Assembly: GCF_016612865.1 (NCBI RefSeq)
Contig: NZ_JAENZZ010000001.1
Span: 1,426,001-1,490,000, forward strand
DNA: 64,000 nucleotides
Direction: 5' to 3'
Source of the DNA: Blastococcus sp. TML/M2B
GTDB taxonomy: Bacteria; Actinomycetota; Actinomycetes; Mycobacteriales; Geodermatophilaceae
Of the stretch, positions 1-8,784 are shown piece after piece. The translations under genes were made by a program, and so were the position numbers. Position 1 is the first letter of the stretch, and every line of letters begins with the position of its first letter. The notes under the pieces were generated by a model. It was not told the DNA's origin. It searched no databases and worked only from the letters and a program-made list of their open reading frames with translations.

Positions 1-1608
1 GGTCAGCGTGAAGGTGCCGCCGCCCAGCTCGTCGGGGGTGACCTTGTTCGACCGGGTGCGCTCGGCCAGGTCGGCGATCTTGCGCGCGATCCCGCCCAGG
101 CTCAGGTCGCCGGCGTCGTGGATGACCGGCACCAGCAGCCCGCGCTCGGTGTCCACCGCGATGCCGAGGTTCTCGGCGTCGTGGTAGGTGACCGTGCCGG
201 CCTCCTGGTCGATCGAGGAGTTCACCGACGGGTGCGCCTTGAGCGCCTCGACGGCGGCCTTGGCGAAGAACGGCAGGAACGACAGCTTGACCCCCTCGCG
301 GGCCTCGAAGTCGGCCTTGGCCTGCTGGCGCAGGTGGGCGATCCGGGTGACGTCGGCCTCGAGGACCGTCGTCAGCTGGGCGCTGACTTGCAGCGACTCG
401 ACCATCCGCTTGGCGATGACCGTGCGCAGGCGGGACATCTTCTCCGTGCGTCCGCGCAGCGAGGTGTCGGGCGTGGCGGCCGGCGACGGGGTCCGCGTGC
501 CACCGGCGGCCGGAGCGGCGGGAGCCGGCGCGGACGCCTTCTCCGCCGCGGCGAGGACGTCCTGCTTGCGGACCCGCCCGCCGACACCGCTGCCGGTGAC
601 CGAGCCGAGGTCGACGCCGCGCTCGGCGGCGAGCCGGCGCACCAGCGGGGTCACGTAGCTGCCGCCGTCCCCGCCCGCGGACTGCCCGGCCGGCGCCTGC
701 GGCGCGACCTGCGGGGCGGGCTGCGAGGTGGGGGAGGCGGCCGGCTGGGCGCCGCTGGCGCCGTAGTCGCCACCGGGCTGGGTGGTTGTGGTCGCCGCGG
801 GCTTGGCCTCGGGGGCGGCCTGCGGCTTCTCCTCGGCGGGCGCCTGCTGCGGCGCCTCCTGGGCCGGCGCTTCCTGCTGGGGGGCCTCCTGCTGCTGGGG
901 GGCTTCCTGCGCGGGCGCGGCCGGGGCCGGCGCGGACCCGCCGGCCGAGCCGGTGCCGATGACGGCCAGCTGCGCGCCGACGTCGACGGTCTCGTCCTCG
1001 TTCACCGTGATCTCGAGCAGCGTGCCGCTGACCGGCGCCGGGATCTCGGTGTCGACCTTGTCGGTGGACACCTCGAGCAGCGGCTCGTCGGCGGTGATCT
1101 CGTCGCCCACGGCCTTGAGCCAGCGGGTGACGGTGCCCTCGGTGACGCTCTCGCCGAGCGCCGGCATGGTCACCGGGGTGCCCTCGCCGCCACCGCCACC
1201 GCCGGCCGGGGATGCCGGGGGCTCCTCCTGCTGCTGCTGCGGGGCGGGCTGCTCGGCGGCCGGCTCGGGAGCGGCGTCCTCGACCTGCTGGTCGGGGGTC
1301 TGCGGCGTCTCGGCGTCCTCGGCCGACGCGGAGGCGGCGTCGCCACCCCCGGCCTGCCCGCCGCCGTCGCCGTCCCCACCGATGACGGCGAGCTCCGCGC
1401 CGACGTCGACGGTCTCGTCCTCGGCGACGAGGATCTTGGTCAGGATGCCCGCTGCGGGCGAGGGGATCTCGGTGTCGACCTTGTCGGTCGACACCTCGAG
1501 GAGGGGCTCGTCGACCTCGACCTGGTCACCCTCCTGCTTGAGCCATCGGGTGACCGTGCCCTCGGTGACGCTCTCGCCCAGGGCGGGCATGGTGACGGAC
1601 GTCGGCAT
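1..1608 (-). CDS. sucB: Dihydrolipoamide acyltransferase (E2 of 2-oxoacid dehydrogenase), 3' end cut by window
   Basis: E2 core of a 2-oxoacid dehydrogenase complex (2-oxoglutarate or pyruvate; DlaT/SucB type). It moves the acyl group from E1 to CoA on a swinging lipoyl arm. The 536 visible residues hold two N-terminal lipoyl domains (about 1-76 and 147-222), each with the lipoylation motif STDKVDTEI (first Lys43), separated and followed by long Ala/Pro/Gln-rich linkers. A peripheral subunit-binding domain starts near residue 317 ([15 protein letters not shown]). The acyltransferase domain begins near 386, but its His-Asp active site lies beyond the left edge. The ATG is preceded by AAGGAG. 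lpdA lies 45 nt upstream on the same strand, fitting an E3-E2 operon. Two lipoyl domains are usual for actinobacterial E2. The exact substrate cannot be read here. Confidence 0.93.
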   Translation of the reverse strand, partial: MPTSVTMPALGESVTEGTVTRWLKQEGDQVEVDEPLLEVSTDKVDTEIPSPAAGILTKILVAEDETVDVGAELAVIGGDGDGGGQAGGGDAASASAEDAETPQTPDQQVEDAAPEPAAEQPAPQQQQEEPPASPAGGGGGGEGTPVTMPALGESVTEGTVTRWLKAVGDEITADEPLLEVSTDKVDTEIPAPVSGTLLEITVNEDETVDVGAQLAVIGTGSAGGSAPAPAAPAQEAPQQQEAPQQEAPAQEAPQQAPAEEKPQAAPEAKPAATTTTQPGGDYGASGAQPAASPTSQPAPQVAPQAPAGQSAGGDGGSYVTPLVRRLAAERGVDLGSVTGSGVGGRVRKQDVLAAAEKASAPAPAAPAAGGTRTPSPAATPDTSLRGRTEKMSRLRTVIAKRMVESLQVSAQLTTVLEADVTRIAHLRQQAKADFEAREGVKLSFLPFFAKAAVEALKAHPSVNSSIDQEAGTVTYHDAENLGIAVDTERGLLVPVIHDAGDLSLGGIARKIADLAERTRSNKVTPDELGGGTFTLT

Positions 1609-1653
1609 CGGGGCAGGACTCCTTCGTGGCGCGGGGCAGGTGGGGTGTGCGGG

Positions 1654-3033
1654 TCAGCCGTGGACGTGCAGCGGCTTGCCGGCGAGGGCCAGGTGGGCCT
1701 CGCCCAGCGCCTCGCTCTGGGTCGGGTGCGGGTGGATGAGGCTGGCGACGTCGTCGGCCTCGGCCTCCCAGTTGTAGATGAGCTGGGCCTCGGCGATGAG
1801 CTCGCCGACCCGGCTGCCGACCATGTGGATGCCGACGACGGGGCCGTCCGGCGCCTGGATGAGCTTCACGGCCCCGGTGGTCTTGAGGATCTGGCTGCGG
1901 CCGTTGCCGGCGAGGTCGTAGGTGAGGGTCTTCACCTCGCCGTAGCGCTCCTTGGCCTGCGCCTCGGTGAGCCCGACGGAGGCGACCTCGGGGTCGGAGT
2001 AGGTGATCCGCGGGACGCCGGCGTAGTCGATGGGGGCGGGGTTCAGCCCGGCGACCTTCTCGGCGACGAGGATGCCCTCGCCGAAGCCGACGTGGGCCAG
2101 CTGCAGCGTCGGGATGAGGTCGCCGACGGCGGAGACGGTCGGCACGTTGGTCGAGCAGTACTCGTCGACGAGGACGTAGCCGCGGTCCATCTGGACGCCG
2201 GCCTCCTCGTAGCCGAGGCCCTGGCTGACCGGCCCGCGACCGACGGCGACGAGCAGCAGCTCGGCCTCGATCTCCTTGCCGTTCTCCAGGGAGACCTTGA
2301 CGCCGTTCTCGGTGTGCTGGACGCCGGAGAAGCGGCTGCCGAGCTCGTAGCCGATCTTGCGACGGCGGAACGCGCGCTCGAGCAGCTTCGAGGAGGACTC
2401 GTCCTCGAGCGGGACCAGGTGGGGGAGCGCCTCGACGATGGTGACGTCGACGCCGAAGGACTTCCAGGCGCTGGCGAACTCGCAGCCGATGACGCCGCCG
2501 CCGAGGATGATCGCCGAGGCCGGGACCCGGTCCAGGTTGAGGGCGTGGTCGCTGGTGATGACCTTGGTGCCGTCGATCTCCAGGCCGGGCAGGCTGCGGG
2601 CGTAGGAGCCGGTGGCCAGCAGGATGTGCTTGCCCTCGTAGCTCTGGCCGTTCACCTCGACGGTGGTCGGGGAGGTGAGCCGCCCCTCGCCCTCGACGTA
2701 GGTGATCTTGCGGGCCTTCACCAGGCCCTGCAGCCCCTTGTAGAGCTTGGCGATGACGCCGTCCTTGTAGCTGTTGACGCCGTCCATGTCGATGCCGGCC
2801 AGCGACGTCTTGACGCCGAACTGCTCGCCCTCGCGGGCCAGGTCGGCGACCTCGCCGGCGTGCAGCAGGGCCTTGGTCGGGATGCAGCCGCGGTGCAGGC
2901 AGGTGCCGCCGACCTTGTCCTTCTCGATGAGGACGACGTTCAGGCCGAGCTCGGAGGCCCGGAACGCCGCGGCGTAACCACCCGAGCCACCGCCGAGGAT
3001 GACCAGGTCGGCGGGGGACGTCGGTGCGCTCAC
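1654..3033 (-). CDS. lpdA: Dihydrolipoyl dehydrogenase (E3)
   Basis: FAD-dependent E3 that reoxidises the E2 dihydrolipoyl group with NAD+, in the cytoplasm. The 459 residues show the full family layout: FAD dinucleotide fold GGGSGG at 14-19, redox-active disulfide Cys45/Cys50 in GGTCLHRGC, NAD-binding motif GGGVIGCEFAS near 180, and C-terminal catalytic HPHPTQSE (about 434-441) contributed across the dimer. Length is normal for the family. Start is GTG with GAGGAG upstream. It sits directly upstream of the E2 gene, so the two are probably co-transcribed. Related flavoprotein disulfide reductases are unlikely because the CxxxxC and HPH...E motifs match E3 exactly. Confidence 0.96.
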   Translation of the reverse strand: MSAPTSPADLVILGGGSGGYAAAFRASELGLNVVLIEKDKVGGTCLHRGCIPTKALLHAGEVADLAREGEQFGVKTSLAGIDMDGVNSYKDGVIAKLYKGLQGLVKARKITYVEGEGRLTSPTTVEVNGQSYEGKHILLATGSYARSLPGLEIDGTKVITSDHALNLDRVPASAIILGGGVIGCEFASAWKSFGVDVTIVEALPHLVPLEDESSSKLLERAFRRRKIGYELGSRFSGVQHTENGVKVSLENGKEIEAELLLVAVGRGPVSQGLGYEEAGVQMDRGYVLVDEYCSTNVPTVSAVGDLIPTLQLAHVGFGEGILVAEKVAGLNPAPIDYAGVPRITYSDPEVASVGLTEAQAKERYGEVKTLTYDLAGNGRSQILKTTGAVKLIQAPDGPVVGIHMVGSRVGELIAEAQLIYNWEAEADDVASLIHPHPTQSEALGEAHLALAGKPLHVHG

Positions 3034-3198
3034 GTGTTCTGCTCCTCAAGTGCGGTGTCTGGTCCCGCTCGAGCGGGCGGGGCCTCGTGCCCATCCTGCC
3101 ACTCCGGGAACGACCCGGCCGGGAGCGCCGTTGCCCTGCCGAGCGTGCCGGTGATCACCGGGGTCGACGAGCGCGCCTCCGACGACGGGAGAAGTGCC

Positions 3199-3552
3199 AT
3201 GGGGCTGTTCGACCGGCTGCGCGGCCGGGGGCGTCGCGGCCCCTCCCGGCCCGGCGGCGACGGGCGGCGGAGCACCCTCGACCGCGGCTCGCACCGCACC
3301 GACCTGGCCCACCTGGAGCAGTTCGTCGCCTCGCGTCGCGGCGTCGAGGGCTACGTCGAGCCGCGGACGGCGGTCACCGAGACGACGATCGTGCTGGTGG
3401 CGGCCGACGGCGAGTGGACGCGCCGGCGCATCGACGGCCCCGACGTCGCCCGCAAGCTCTCCCGCGACCTCGCGATCCCGGTCTACGACGCCCAGGTCAC
3501 CGGGTACCCCCAGCGCATGCGCGACTGGAGCGCCCGCCAGAAGGGGCTGTGA
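3199..3552 (+). CDS. Conserved actinobacterial protein of unknown function
   Basis: A 117-residue basic protein. Residues 1-35 are Arg/Gly-rich and look disordered; the rest is a small alpha/beta segment ending in YPQRMRDWSARQKG. No catalytic motif, signal peptide or membrane segment is visible. The ATG is chosen because GGGAGAA lies just upstream and the upstream frame has no domain character. It diverges from lpdA and converges on pepA. Similar short proteins sit beside lpd/pepA in other actinobacteria and are often labelled oxidoreductase without support. I cannot assign a function. Confidence 0.7.
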   Translation: MGLFDRLRGRGRRGPSRPGGDGRRSTLDRGSHRTDLAHLEQFVASRRGVEGYVEPRTAVTETTIVLVAADGEWTRRRIDGPDVARKLSRDLAIPVYDAQVTGYPQRMRDWSARQKGL

Positions 3553-3557
3553 CCGCC

Positions 3558-3648
3558 GTCCTCCCTCACCGTGGAGCGTCCTCCCTCGTGGTGCACGGTG
3601 AGGGAGGACGCTCGACGATCAGGTCACCTGATCCCAGCGCGGGGATCA
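3558..3648. terminator. Nested inverted repeats between convergent genes
   Basis: One 16-bp perfect inverted repeat pairs 3558-3573 with 3594-3609. A 14-bp perfect one pairs 3574-3587 with 3600-3613. They share the right arm and so exclude each other. Two smaller palindromes follow: 3617-3624 with 3626-3633, and 3629-3635 with 3642-3648. The position between convergent genes fits bidirectional termination. The alternative pairings are unusual. Confidence 0.6.
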
Positions 3649-5157
3649 GTCGGCGATGAGGGCCTCGATCGTCGCCAGCAGGGTGCGGACCGGGACGCCG
3701 GTGCCGCCCTTGGGCGTGTAGCCCCACGGGCCGCCGGTGTTGTAGCTGGGGCCGGCGATGTCGATGTGCGCCCAGGGCAGGTCGGCGGGCACGAACTCCT
3801 TGAGGAAGTGGCCGCCCACCAGCATCCCGCCGAGGCGGTCGGTGTTGGCGTTGGTGAAGTCGGCCACCGGGGAGTCCAGCCCGCGGCGCAGCTCGGCCGG
3901 CAGCGGCATCGGCCACATCGACTCGCCGGCGCGGCGCGAGGCCTCGACGACGGTGTCGCGCAGGTCGTCGCTGCCCATGACGCCGGAGGTCCGCGAGCCG
4001 AGCGCGACCATCTGGGCGCCGGTGAGCGTGGAGGTCTCCAGCAGTGCGTCGGGCCGGTCCTCGGCCGCGCGGGCGATCGCGTCGGCGAGGACCACGCGGC
4101 CCTCGGCGTCGGTGTTGGTGATCTCCGCCTTCTTGCCGTTGCGGAAGGTCACGACGTCGGCCGGGCGGTAGGCGGTGCCGCTGGGCAGGTTCTCGGCCAT
4201 CGGCACGGTCGCGGTGACCTCGACGGGCAGCCCGAGCTCGGCGACCAGGCAGACGGTGGCGATCACGGCCGCGGCGCCGGCCATGTCGCTCTTCATGTCC
4301 TCCATCTTGGCGGCGGGCTTGATCGAGATGCCGCCGCTGTCGAAGGTGATGCCCTTGCCGACCAGCGCGATCTTCGTGCGCGCGCCCTTGCCCCGGTAGG
4401 TCAGCCGGAGCAGCCGCGGCTTGCGGGTGGAGCCCGAGCCGACGGCGAGGATGCCGCCGTAGCCGCCCGCGGCCAGCTCGTCCTCGTCCAGGATCTCCGA
4501 GCTCAGCCCGTGCTTCTTCCCGGCGGCGGCGCCGCGGGCGGCCAGCTCGGCGGGGTAGAGGTCGTTGGGCGGGGTGTTCACCAGGTCGCGGACGAGCGCG
4601 ACGGCGTCGGCGACGGCGCGGGACCGGCGCAGCGCCTTCTCGGCGTCGGAGGCGCCCGGGACGACGACGGTGATCTCCTGCGGCGGCAGCGGCCGGTTCG
4701 CGGGCAGGTCGGACTTGTAGGCGGTGAACTCGTAGGCACCCAGCAGCGACCCCTCGCCGACGGCGTGCAGCCGCTCGGCGTCGGGTGCACCGCCCACGGC
4801 GGCCAGCAGGCTGACGACCGACCGGCGCCCGGCGAGCGCTCGGCTGGCCGCACCCGCGGCGCGGCGCACCGACTCGGCGGAGTAGCTGCCGGACGCGTCG
4901 GGCGCGCCGAGGCCGGTGACGGCGACCACGGGGAAGGGGCCCTGGCCGAACGAGGGCAGGCGGGTGACCTCGTCCTCGCCACCGCGGGCGCCGAGGTCGG
5001 CCAGCGCGGCGAACAGCCGGCCGCCGAGCAGCCGGTCCACCGCCTCCGCGCCGGGCGTGGGCAGCGGCCCGTCGGGGCCCTTGCCGACCGCGACGACGAC
5101 CGCGTCGGCGGAGAGCTTCTCGAGGGGCTGGTCGGTGGCGGAGATCGTCGGCGGCAC
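3646..5157 (-). CDS. pepA: Leucyl aminopeptidase (M17)
   Basis: Cytosolic M17 aminopeptidase that removes N-terminal residues from peptides using two metal ions, normally as a hexamer. The 503 residues comprise a variable N-terminal domain (about 1-165) and the catalytic domain. The latter carries the metal/active-site motif [10 protein letters not shown] (Lys near 268) and the signature [13 protein letters not shown] (near 345). Length is typical. Start is GTG; a TAGGAT box 6 nt before it (5164-5169) suggests a leaderless transcript. It is divergent from gcvT, as in M. tuberculosis where pepB and gcvT are neighbours. Confidence 0.95.
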   Translation of the reverse strand: MPPTISATDQPLEKLSADAVVVAVGKGPDGPLPTPGAEAVDRLLGGRLFAALADLGARGGEDEVTRLPSFGQGPFPVVAVTGLGAPDASGSYSAESVRRAAGAASRALAGRRSVVSLLAAVGGAPDAERLHAVGEGSLLGAYEFTAYKSDLPANRPLPPQEITVVVPGASDAEKALRRSRAVADAVALVRDLVNTPPNDLYPAELAARGAAAGKKHGLSSEILDEDELAAGGYGGILAVGSGSTRKPRLLRLTYRGKGARTKIALVGKGITFDSGGISIKPAAKMEDMKSDMAGAAAVIATVCLVAELGLPVEVTATVPMAENLPSGTAYRPADVVTFRNGKKAEITNTDAEGRVVLADAIARAAEDRPDALLETSTLTGAQMVALGSRTSGVMGSDDLRDTVVEASRRAGESMWPMPLPAELRRGLDSPVADFTNANTDRLGGMLVGGHFLKEFVPADLPWAHIDIAGPSYNTGGPWGYTPKGGTGVPVRTLLATIEALIAD

Positions 5158-5163
5158 GTCCGC

Positions 5164-5186
5164 ATCCTAGGAGCGCGCACTACGTT
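5164..5186. promoter_or_regulatory. Divergent leaderless promoters of pepA and gcvT
   Basis: On the minus strand TAGGAT (5169-5164) ends 6 nt before the pepA GTG. On the plus strand TACGTT (5181-5186) ends 7 nt before the gcvT GTG. Both spacings fit transcription starting at the start codon. The whole divergent intergenic space is only 36 nt, so the two promoters lie back to back. Confidence 0.6.
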
Positions 5187-5193
5187 GGGCCGC

Positions 5194-6312
5194 GTGAGCC
5201 CGCTGACCTCGCCCCTGCACGACCGCCACGTCGCCGCCGGCGCCAAGCTCGCCGACTTCGGCGGCTGGTCGATGCCGATCGAGTACGCCGGCGGGGGAGT
5301 CCTCGCCGAGCACGCCGCGGTGCGGGAGGGCGTCGGGCTCTTCGACGTCTCCCACCTGGGCACCGGGACGGTGCGCGGCCCGGGCGCGGCGGCGTTCGTC
5401 GACTCCTGCCTGACCAACGACCTGGGCCGCATCGGGCCGGGGCAGGCGCAGTACACGCTGTGCTGCCTGCCCGACGGCGATCCGCGCGCCGGCGGCGTCG
5501 TCGACGACCTGATCGTCTACCTGCACGGCCCCGACGACGTGCTGCTGGTGCCCAACGCCGCGAACGCCGCCGACGTCCTGGCCCGGCTGGCCGCGGAGGC
5601 CCCCGCCGGCGTGGTGGTCGAGAACCGGCACGAGCAGGTCGCCGTCCTCGCCGTCCAGGGCCCGCGCTCGCTGCAGGTGCTCGAGCTGCTCGGTCTCCCG
5701 GGCGAGCTCTCCTACATGTCGTTCGTGACCGGGACCGGCGCCGGCGGGGCCGAGGTGACCGTCTGCCGCACCGGGTACACCGGCGAGCACGGCTACGAGG
5801 TGCTGGTCGAGGCGGACCGGGCCGGTGAGCTGTGGGACGCGCTGCTGGAGGCCGGCCAGGACCTCGGCATCCGGCCCTGCGGCCTCGGCGCCCGCGACAC
5901 GCTGCGCACAGAGATGGGCTACCCCCTGCACGGGCACGAGCTCTCGCCCGACATCACCCCGGTGCAGGCGCGGGCCGGCTGGGCCGTGGGCTGGAAGAAG
6001 CCCGCGTTCTGGGGCCGGGAGGCGCTGCTCGCCGAGCGGGAGGCCGGGCCCGCCCGGCAGCTGTGGGGGCTGCGGGCCACCGGTCGCGGCATCCCGCGGG
6101 CCGGGATGGCGGTGCTCGACACCGCCGGCGCGCGGGTCGGCGAGACCACCAGCGGCACCTTCTCGCCGACGCTGAAGACCGGCATCGCCCTGGCGCTCCT
6201 CGACACCGCGGCCGGGATCGCCGAGGGCGCCGAGCTCGCCGTCGACGTCCGCGGCCGGCCGCAGCCGGTGCAGGTCGTCAAGCCGCCGTTCGTGCCCTCG
6301 CACGTGCGCTGA
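5194..6312 (+). CDS. gcvT: Glycine cleavage system T protein (aminomethyltransferase)
   Basis: T protein of the glycine cleavage system. It transfers the aminomethyl carbon from the lipoylated H protein to tetrahydrofolate, releasing ammonia. The 372 residues match the family: N-terminal folate-binding GCV_T fold from [15 protein letters not shown], the [12 protein letters not shown] segment, and the C-terminal barrel. The motif [12 protein letters not shown] (near 190) is a family hallmark. Start is GTG with a -10 box 7 nt upstream and no Shine-Dalgarno sequence, so translation is probably leaderless. No gcvH or gcvP is in the window. glyA at 55.5 kb and metF at 62.9 kb belong to the same one-carbon pool. 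Confidence 0.94.
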   Translation: MSPLTSPLHDRHVAAGAKLADFGGWSMPIEYAGGGVLAEHAAVREGVGLFDVSHLGTGTVRGPGAAAFVDSCLTNDLGRIGPGQAQYTLCCLPDGDPRAGGVVDDLIVYLHGPDDVLLVPNAANAADVLARLAAEAPAGVVVENRHEQVAVLAVQGPRSLQVLELLGLPGELSYMSFVTGTGAGGAEVTVCRTGYTGEHGYEVLVEADRAGELWDALLEAGQDLGIRPCGLGARDTLRTEMGYPLHGHELSPDITPVQARAGWAVGWKKPAFWGREALLAEREAGPARQLWGLRATGRGIPRAGMAVLDTAGARVGETTSGTFSPTLKTGIALALLDTAAGIAEGAELAVDVRGRPQPVQVVKPPFVPSHVR

Positions 6313-6328
6313 GCACGGGCGCCGCCGA

Positions 6329-7474
6329 TCAGGGGGCGGCGTTCTTGCGGGTCGGGTCGCTGTCGCCCTTCTCCGGCTCCGGCTTGTCGGGCAGCGTGTC
6401 GGCGACGACGGCGCCCCGGACACCCATGGGTTCCGGGTCGCCGCCGGTGGTGTCGACGGCGGTCTGGTGCTCGGTCTCGGCGTTGATCTCCGCGCCGAGC
6501 AGGACCAGGTAGCAGGTCAGGTACAGCCACAGCATCAGGACGATGACGCCGGCGATCGCGCCGTAGGTCTTGTCGTAGGACCCGAAGTTGTTCACGTACA
6601 GGGTGAACCCGAGGCTCACCAGCGCCCAGACGACGGTGACCACGATCGAGCCGAGGCTCACCCAGCGGAAGCGCGGCGCGTCCCGGTCCGGTGCGACCCG
6701 GTAGAGGATGGCGAGCGAGCCCGCGACGACGGCGAGCAGCCCCACCCAGCGGGCGACCTCGGCGAGGACGGTGCCCAGCCCGCCGAGGGGGAGCGCGTCG
6801 AGCACGATCGGCACGACGGCGACCAGGCCGATGGTGAGGACGACGAAGACGACGGCGCCGAGGGTGAGCGCGACCGACAGCGCCCGCAGCTTCACGAAGT
6901 TGCGGGTCTCCACCTCGTCGTAGGCGATGTTGACCGCCTTGACCAGGTTGTTCACCCCGCCCGAGGCGCTCCAGAGCGCGGCGACGATGGAGATGATCAG
7001 GCTGAGCGTGAGCGCTCCGCCGGCGTTCTCCGTCACCGCCGTCACCTGGTCGCTGATCAGGCTCTGCGCCTCGGTCGGCAGCCCCGCGGTGAGCTCCTCC
7101 ACCTGTTCCGCGGCCTGCTCGGGGGAGGCGACCAGCCCGTAGATGGAGATCAGCGCGATGAGCGCCGGGAAGATCGCCAGGAATCCGAAGAACGCCACGC
7201 CACCGGCGATGATCGGCATGTTGTCGGCATTGTTCTCCGCCCAGGCGCGCTTGACGATCTGCTTCCACCCGCGCAGCGGGATCCCGGTCGGCGACGCCGC
7301 GTCGATTCCGGGCATGCGGTCCGGCGCCGGCGTGTCGGGGGGCAGCCGGTCCGGCTCATCCGCTGGCGGCGCCGCCGCCGCCGCCTTCGCCGCCGCGGCC
7401 CGGCGGGCGGCCTTCTCCTCGACCCGCTGACGGATCCGGTCGACGGAGCTCTCGCGCGCCCCTGTGCCGGTCAT
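6329..7474 (-). CDS. YihY/BrkB-family inner membrane protein
   Basis: 381-residue integral membrane protein of the YihY/virulence factor BrkB family; the molecular role is not established. The N-terminal 70 residues are Ala/Lys/Arg- then Pro/Asp-rich and cytoplasmic. From about residue 95 there are roughly six hydrophobic helices, with the family motif AWAENNADNMPIIAGGVAFFG before the first. The C-terminal tail is charged. The gene is the last of a four-gene minus-strand run and starts 10 nt after the DUF4235 stop. The grouping suggests an envelope or stress role, but that is inference. Confidence 0.85.
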   Translation of the reverse strand: MTGTGARESSVDRIRQRVEEKAARRAAAAKAAAAAPPADEPDRLPPDTPAPDRMPGIDAASPTGIPLRGWKQIVKRAWAENNADNMPIIAGGVAFFGFLAIFPALIALISIYGLVASPEQAAEQVEELTAGLPTEAQSLISDQVTAVTENAGGALTLSLIISIVAALWSASGGVNNLVKAVNIAYDEVETRNFVKLRALSVALTLGAVVFVVLTIGLVAVVPIVLDALPLGGLGTVLAEVARWVGLLAVVAGSLAILYRVAPDRDAPRFRWVSLGSIVVTVVWALVSLGFTLYVNNFGSYDKTYGAIAGVIVLMLWLYLTCYLVLLGAEINAETEHQTAVDTTGGDPEPMGVRGAVVADTLPDKPEPEKGDSDPTRKNAAP

Positions 7475-7484
7475 CTGCCGCCCC

Positions 7485-7757
7485 TCAGTCGCCGGGCCAG
7501 CTGCCGGTCAGCTTCGTGAAGCCCTGGGCGCCGGCGCGGTCGATGGCGGCCTTCGTCGCGGCGAAGATCGCGCCCTGGATGGCCGCGGCGATCACGACCT
7601 CCTTCATCGGGTACTCGCTCTGCAGCGCGCTGGGGGCGTCGTCCTCGTTCGCGATCGCCTTCCACAGCTGCTTGAAGACGATCCCGCTCAGGGTTCCGGC
7701 CAGGATGCCGCCGATCAGGCCGATGGGCCGGTAGGCGAGCTTCGCTCCCTTGCTCAA
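7485..7757 (-). CDS. DUF4235 small membrane protein
   Basis: 90-residue DUF4235-type protein with two hydrophobic stretches (about 11-30 and 52-70) separated by a charged loop. Function unknown. The start is TTG at 7757-7755: the strong GAGGAGGAAG lies just upstream, the codon overlaps the stop of the preceding gene (TTGA), and no other start fits. The 4-nt overlap implies translational coupling with the DUF3618 gene. Members usually accompany DUF3618 and holin-X proteins in actinobacteria, as here. Confidence 0.82.
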   Translation of the reverse strand: MSKGAKLAYRPIGLIGGILAGTLSGIVFKQLWKAIANEDDAPSALQSEYPMKEVVIAAAIQGAIFAATKAAIDRAGAQGFTKLTGSWPGD

Positions 7758-8029
7758 CGCTTCCTCCTCGCTCCGCTGCGCCGGCGGCGCAGGACGATCA
7801 GTCCGACCACGAGCCCGACCAGGGCGACGCCGGCGCCGATGACGGCCGGCGGGCTCTCCCGGTAGGTCTCGACGGCAGTGTCCCTGGTGCGGGCGGCCCG
7901 CTCGCGGGCGCGTGCCGGGACGTCCAGCCGGTTGCTGAGCGCGTCGACCGTGCGGCCCAGCTCCGCTCGGGTCGCGTCGATCTCGGCCCGCAGCGCGGCG
8001 ACGTCGCCGGTCCCGTTCGGCGAGCTCAC
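7754..8029 (-). CDS. DUF3618 small membrane protein
   Basis: 91-residue DUF3618 protein. The family motif lies at residues 9-36 (ALRAEIDATRAELGRTVDAL, a helical segment), followed by a basic helix, one transmembrane helix (about 62-82) and an Arg-rich tail. Function unknown. It starts with GTG overlapping the stop of the holin-X-like gene (GTGA) and its own stop overlaps the DUF4235 start, so three genes are coupled. Confidence 0.83.
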   Translation of the reverse strand: MSSPNGTGDVAALRAEIDATRAELGRTVDALSNRLDVPARARERAARTRDTAVETYRESPPAVIGAGVALVGLVVGLIVLRRRRSGARRKR

Positions 8030-8439
8030 CGCGACAGCCCCTGCTTGACCGCGGCGATGTCGGCCTGGACGCCGGCGATGGCCTGCGTCGGCACCGGCGG
8101 GCCGGCCTTCTCGACGTCCTTCTTGCCGATCAGCGCGAGCACGCCGGCGACGGCGAGCAGCACGACGGCGACGACGAGCGCGGCCAGCCAGGCCGGGAGC
8201 ACCAGGTCCAGCGCCAGGACGGCGGTGGCCACGAGCACCGCCAGGCCCAGGACGGCGAACAGCCCCGCCCCGCCGAACAGCCCGGCGCCGACGCCGAGCC
8301 GCTTGGCCTTCTGGGTGACCTCGGCCTGCGCCAGCCGGGCCTCGTCGCGGACGAGCCGGCTCACCTGCTCGGTGAGCTGGCTGATCAGCTGACCGGTCGA
8401 GGCCGTGGCCGGATCGGCCGGTGGGGGAGCTGCGGTCAT
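8026..8439 (-). CDS. Actinobacterial holin-X (holin superfamily III)-like protein
   Basis: 137-residue membrane protein of the putative actinobacterial holin-X group. Residues 15-50 form an amphipathic helix (QLISQLTEQVSRLVRDEARL), followed by two transmembrane helices (about 60-85 and 92-113) and a charged tail. The name is historical; membrane permeabilisation is not shown. The ATG at 8439 is chosen over an upstream GTG-type extension because GGAGGA sits 7 nt before it. It is the first gene of the DUF3618-DUF4235-YihY operon. Confidence 0.82.
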   Translation of the reverse strand: MTAAPPPADPATASTGQLISQLTEQVSRLVRDEARLAQAEVTQKAKRLGVGAGLFGGAGLFAVLGLAVLVATAVLALDLVLPAWLAALVVAVVLLAVAGVLALIGKKDVEKAGPPVPTQAIAGVQADIAAVKQGLSR

Positions 8440-8531
8440 GGGTCCTCCGCTCGGGTGCAGTCGGTGGACTGCCATGCCCGGGCGGCGACCCCGGTAACCC
8501 GGGGGAAGATCACGTTCCCGCGTCGGCGCAC

Positions 8532-8537
8532 TAGCCT
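8532..8537 (+). promoter_or_regulatory. -10 box of leaderless gene at 8544
   Basis: TAGCCT ends 6 nt before the ATG, with no Shine-Dalgarno sequence between. This supports leaderless transcription and the chosen start. Confidence 0.5.
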
Positions 8538-8543
8538 GCGGGG

Positions 8544-8756
8544 ATGAGCTGGCACTGGCGCCTGGAGGACCCCTCGGGGGCGACCGTCGACCCGTCGTCC
8601 CTCGGCGTGGAGGTCCCCGCTTCCGAGAACCAGGGCGACGCCGAGTCCTGGCTGGGCGAGACCTGGCGGGACCTCCTCGACCGGGGGGTGGCCACGGTGA
8701 CCCTCTTCGAGGACGACCGGAAGGTCTACGGCCCGATGGGCCTGGCGGCCCCGTAG
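8544..8756 (+). CDS. Conserved actinobacterial hypothetical protein (70 aa)
   Basis: 70-residue acidic protein starting MSWHWRLEDPSGA and ending in EDDRKVYGPMGL. The pattern of a short beta-rich N terminus and the WLGETWRDLLD helix recurs in many actinobacterial proteins of similar length with no known role. No signal peptide or membrane segment is present. The ATG follows a TAGCCT -10 box by 6 nt. It stands alone between two minus-strand units. Confidence 0.75.
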   Translation: MSWHWRLEDPSGATVDPSSLGVEVPASENQGDAESWLGETWRDLLDRGVATVTLFEDDRKVYGPMGLAAP

Positions 8757-8784
8757 GCCGCCAGGCCCGTCCGCGTGCGAGGCG

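Noticed and set aside
118-3552. 1144-codon open frame on the plus strand over the sucB/lpdA region
   Set aside because: Antisense shadow of two strongly supported minus-strand genes; only its last 117 codons form a plausible gene with its own ribosome binding site.
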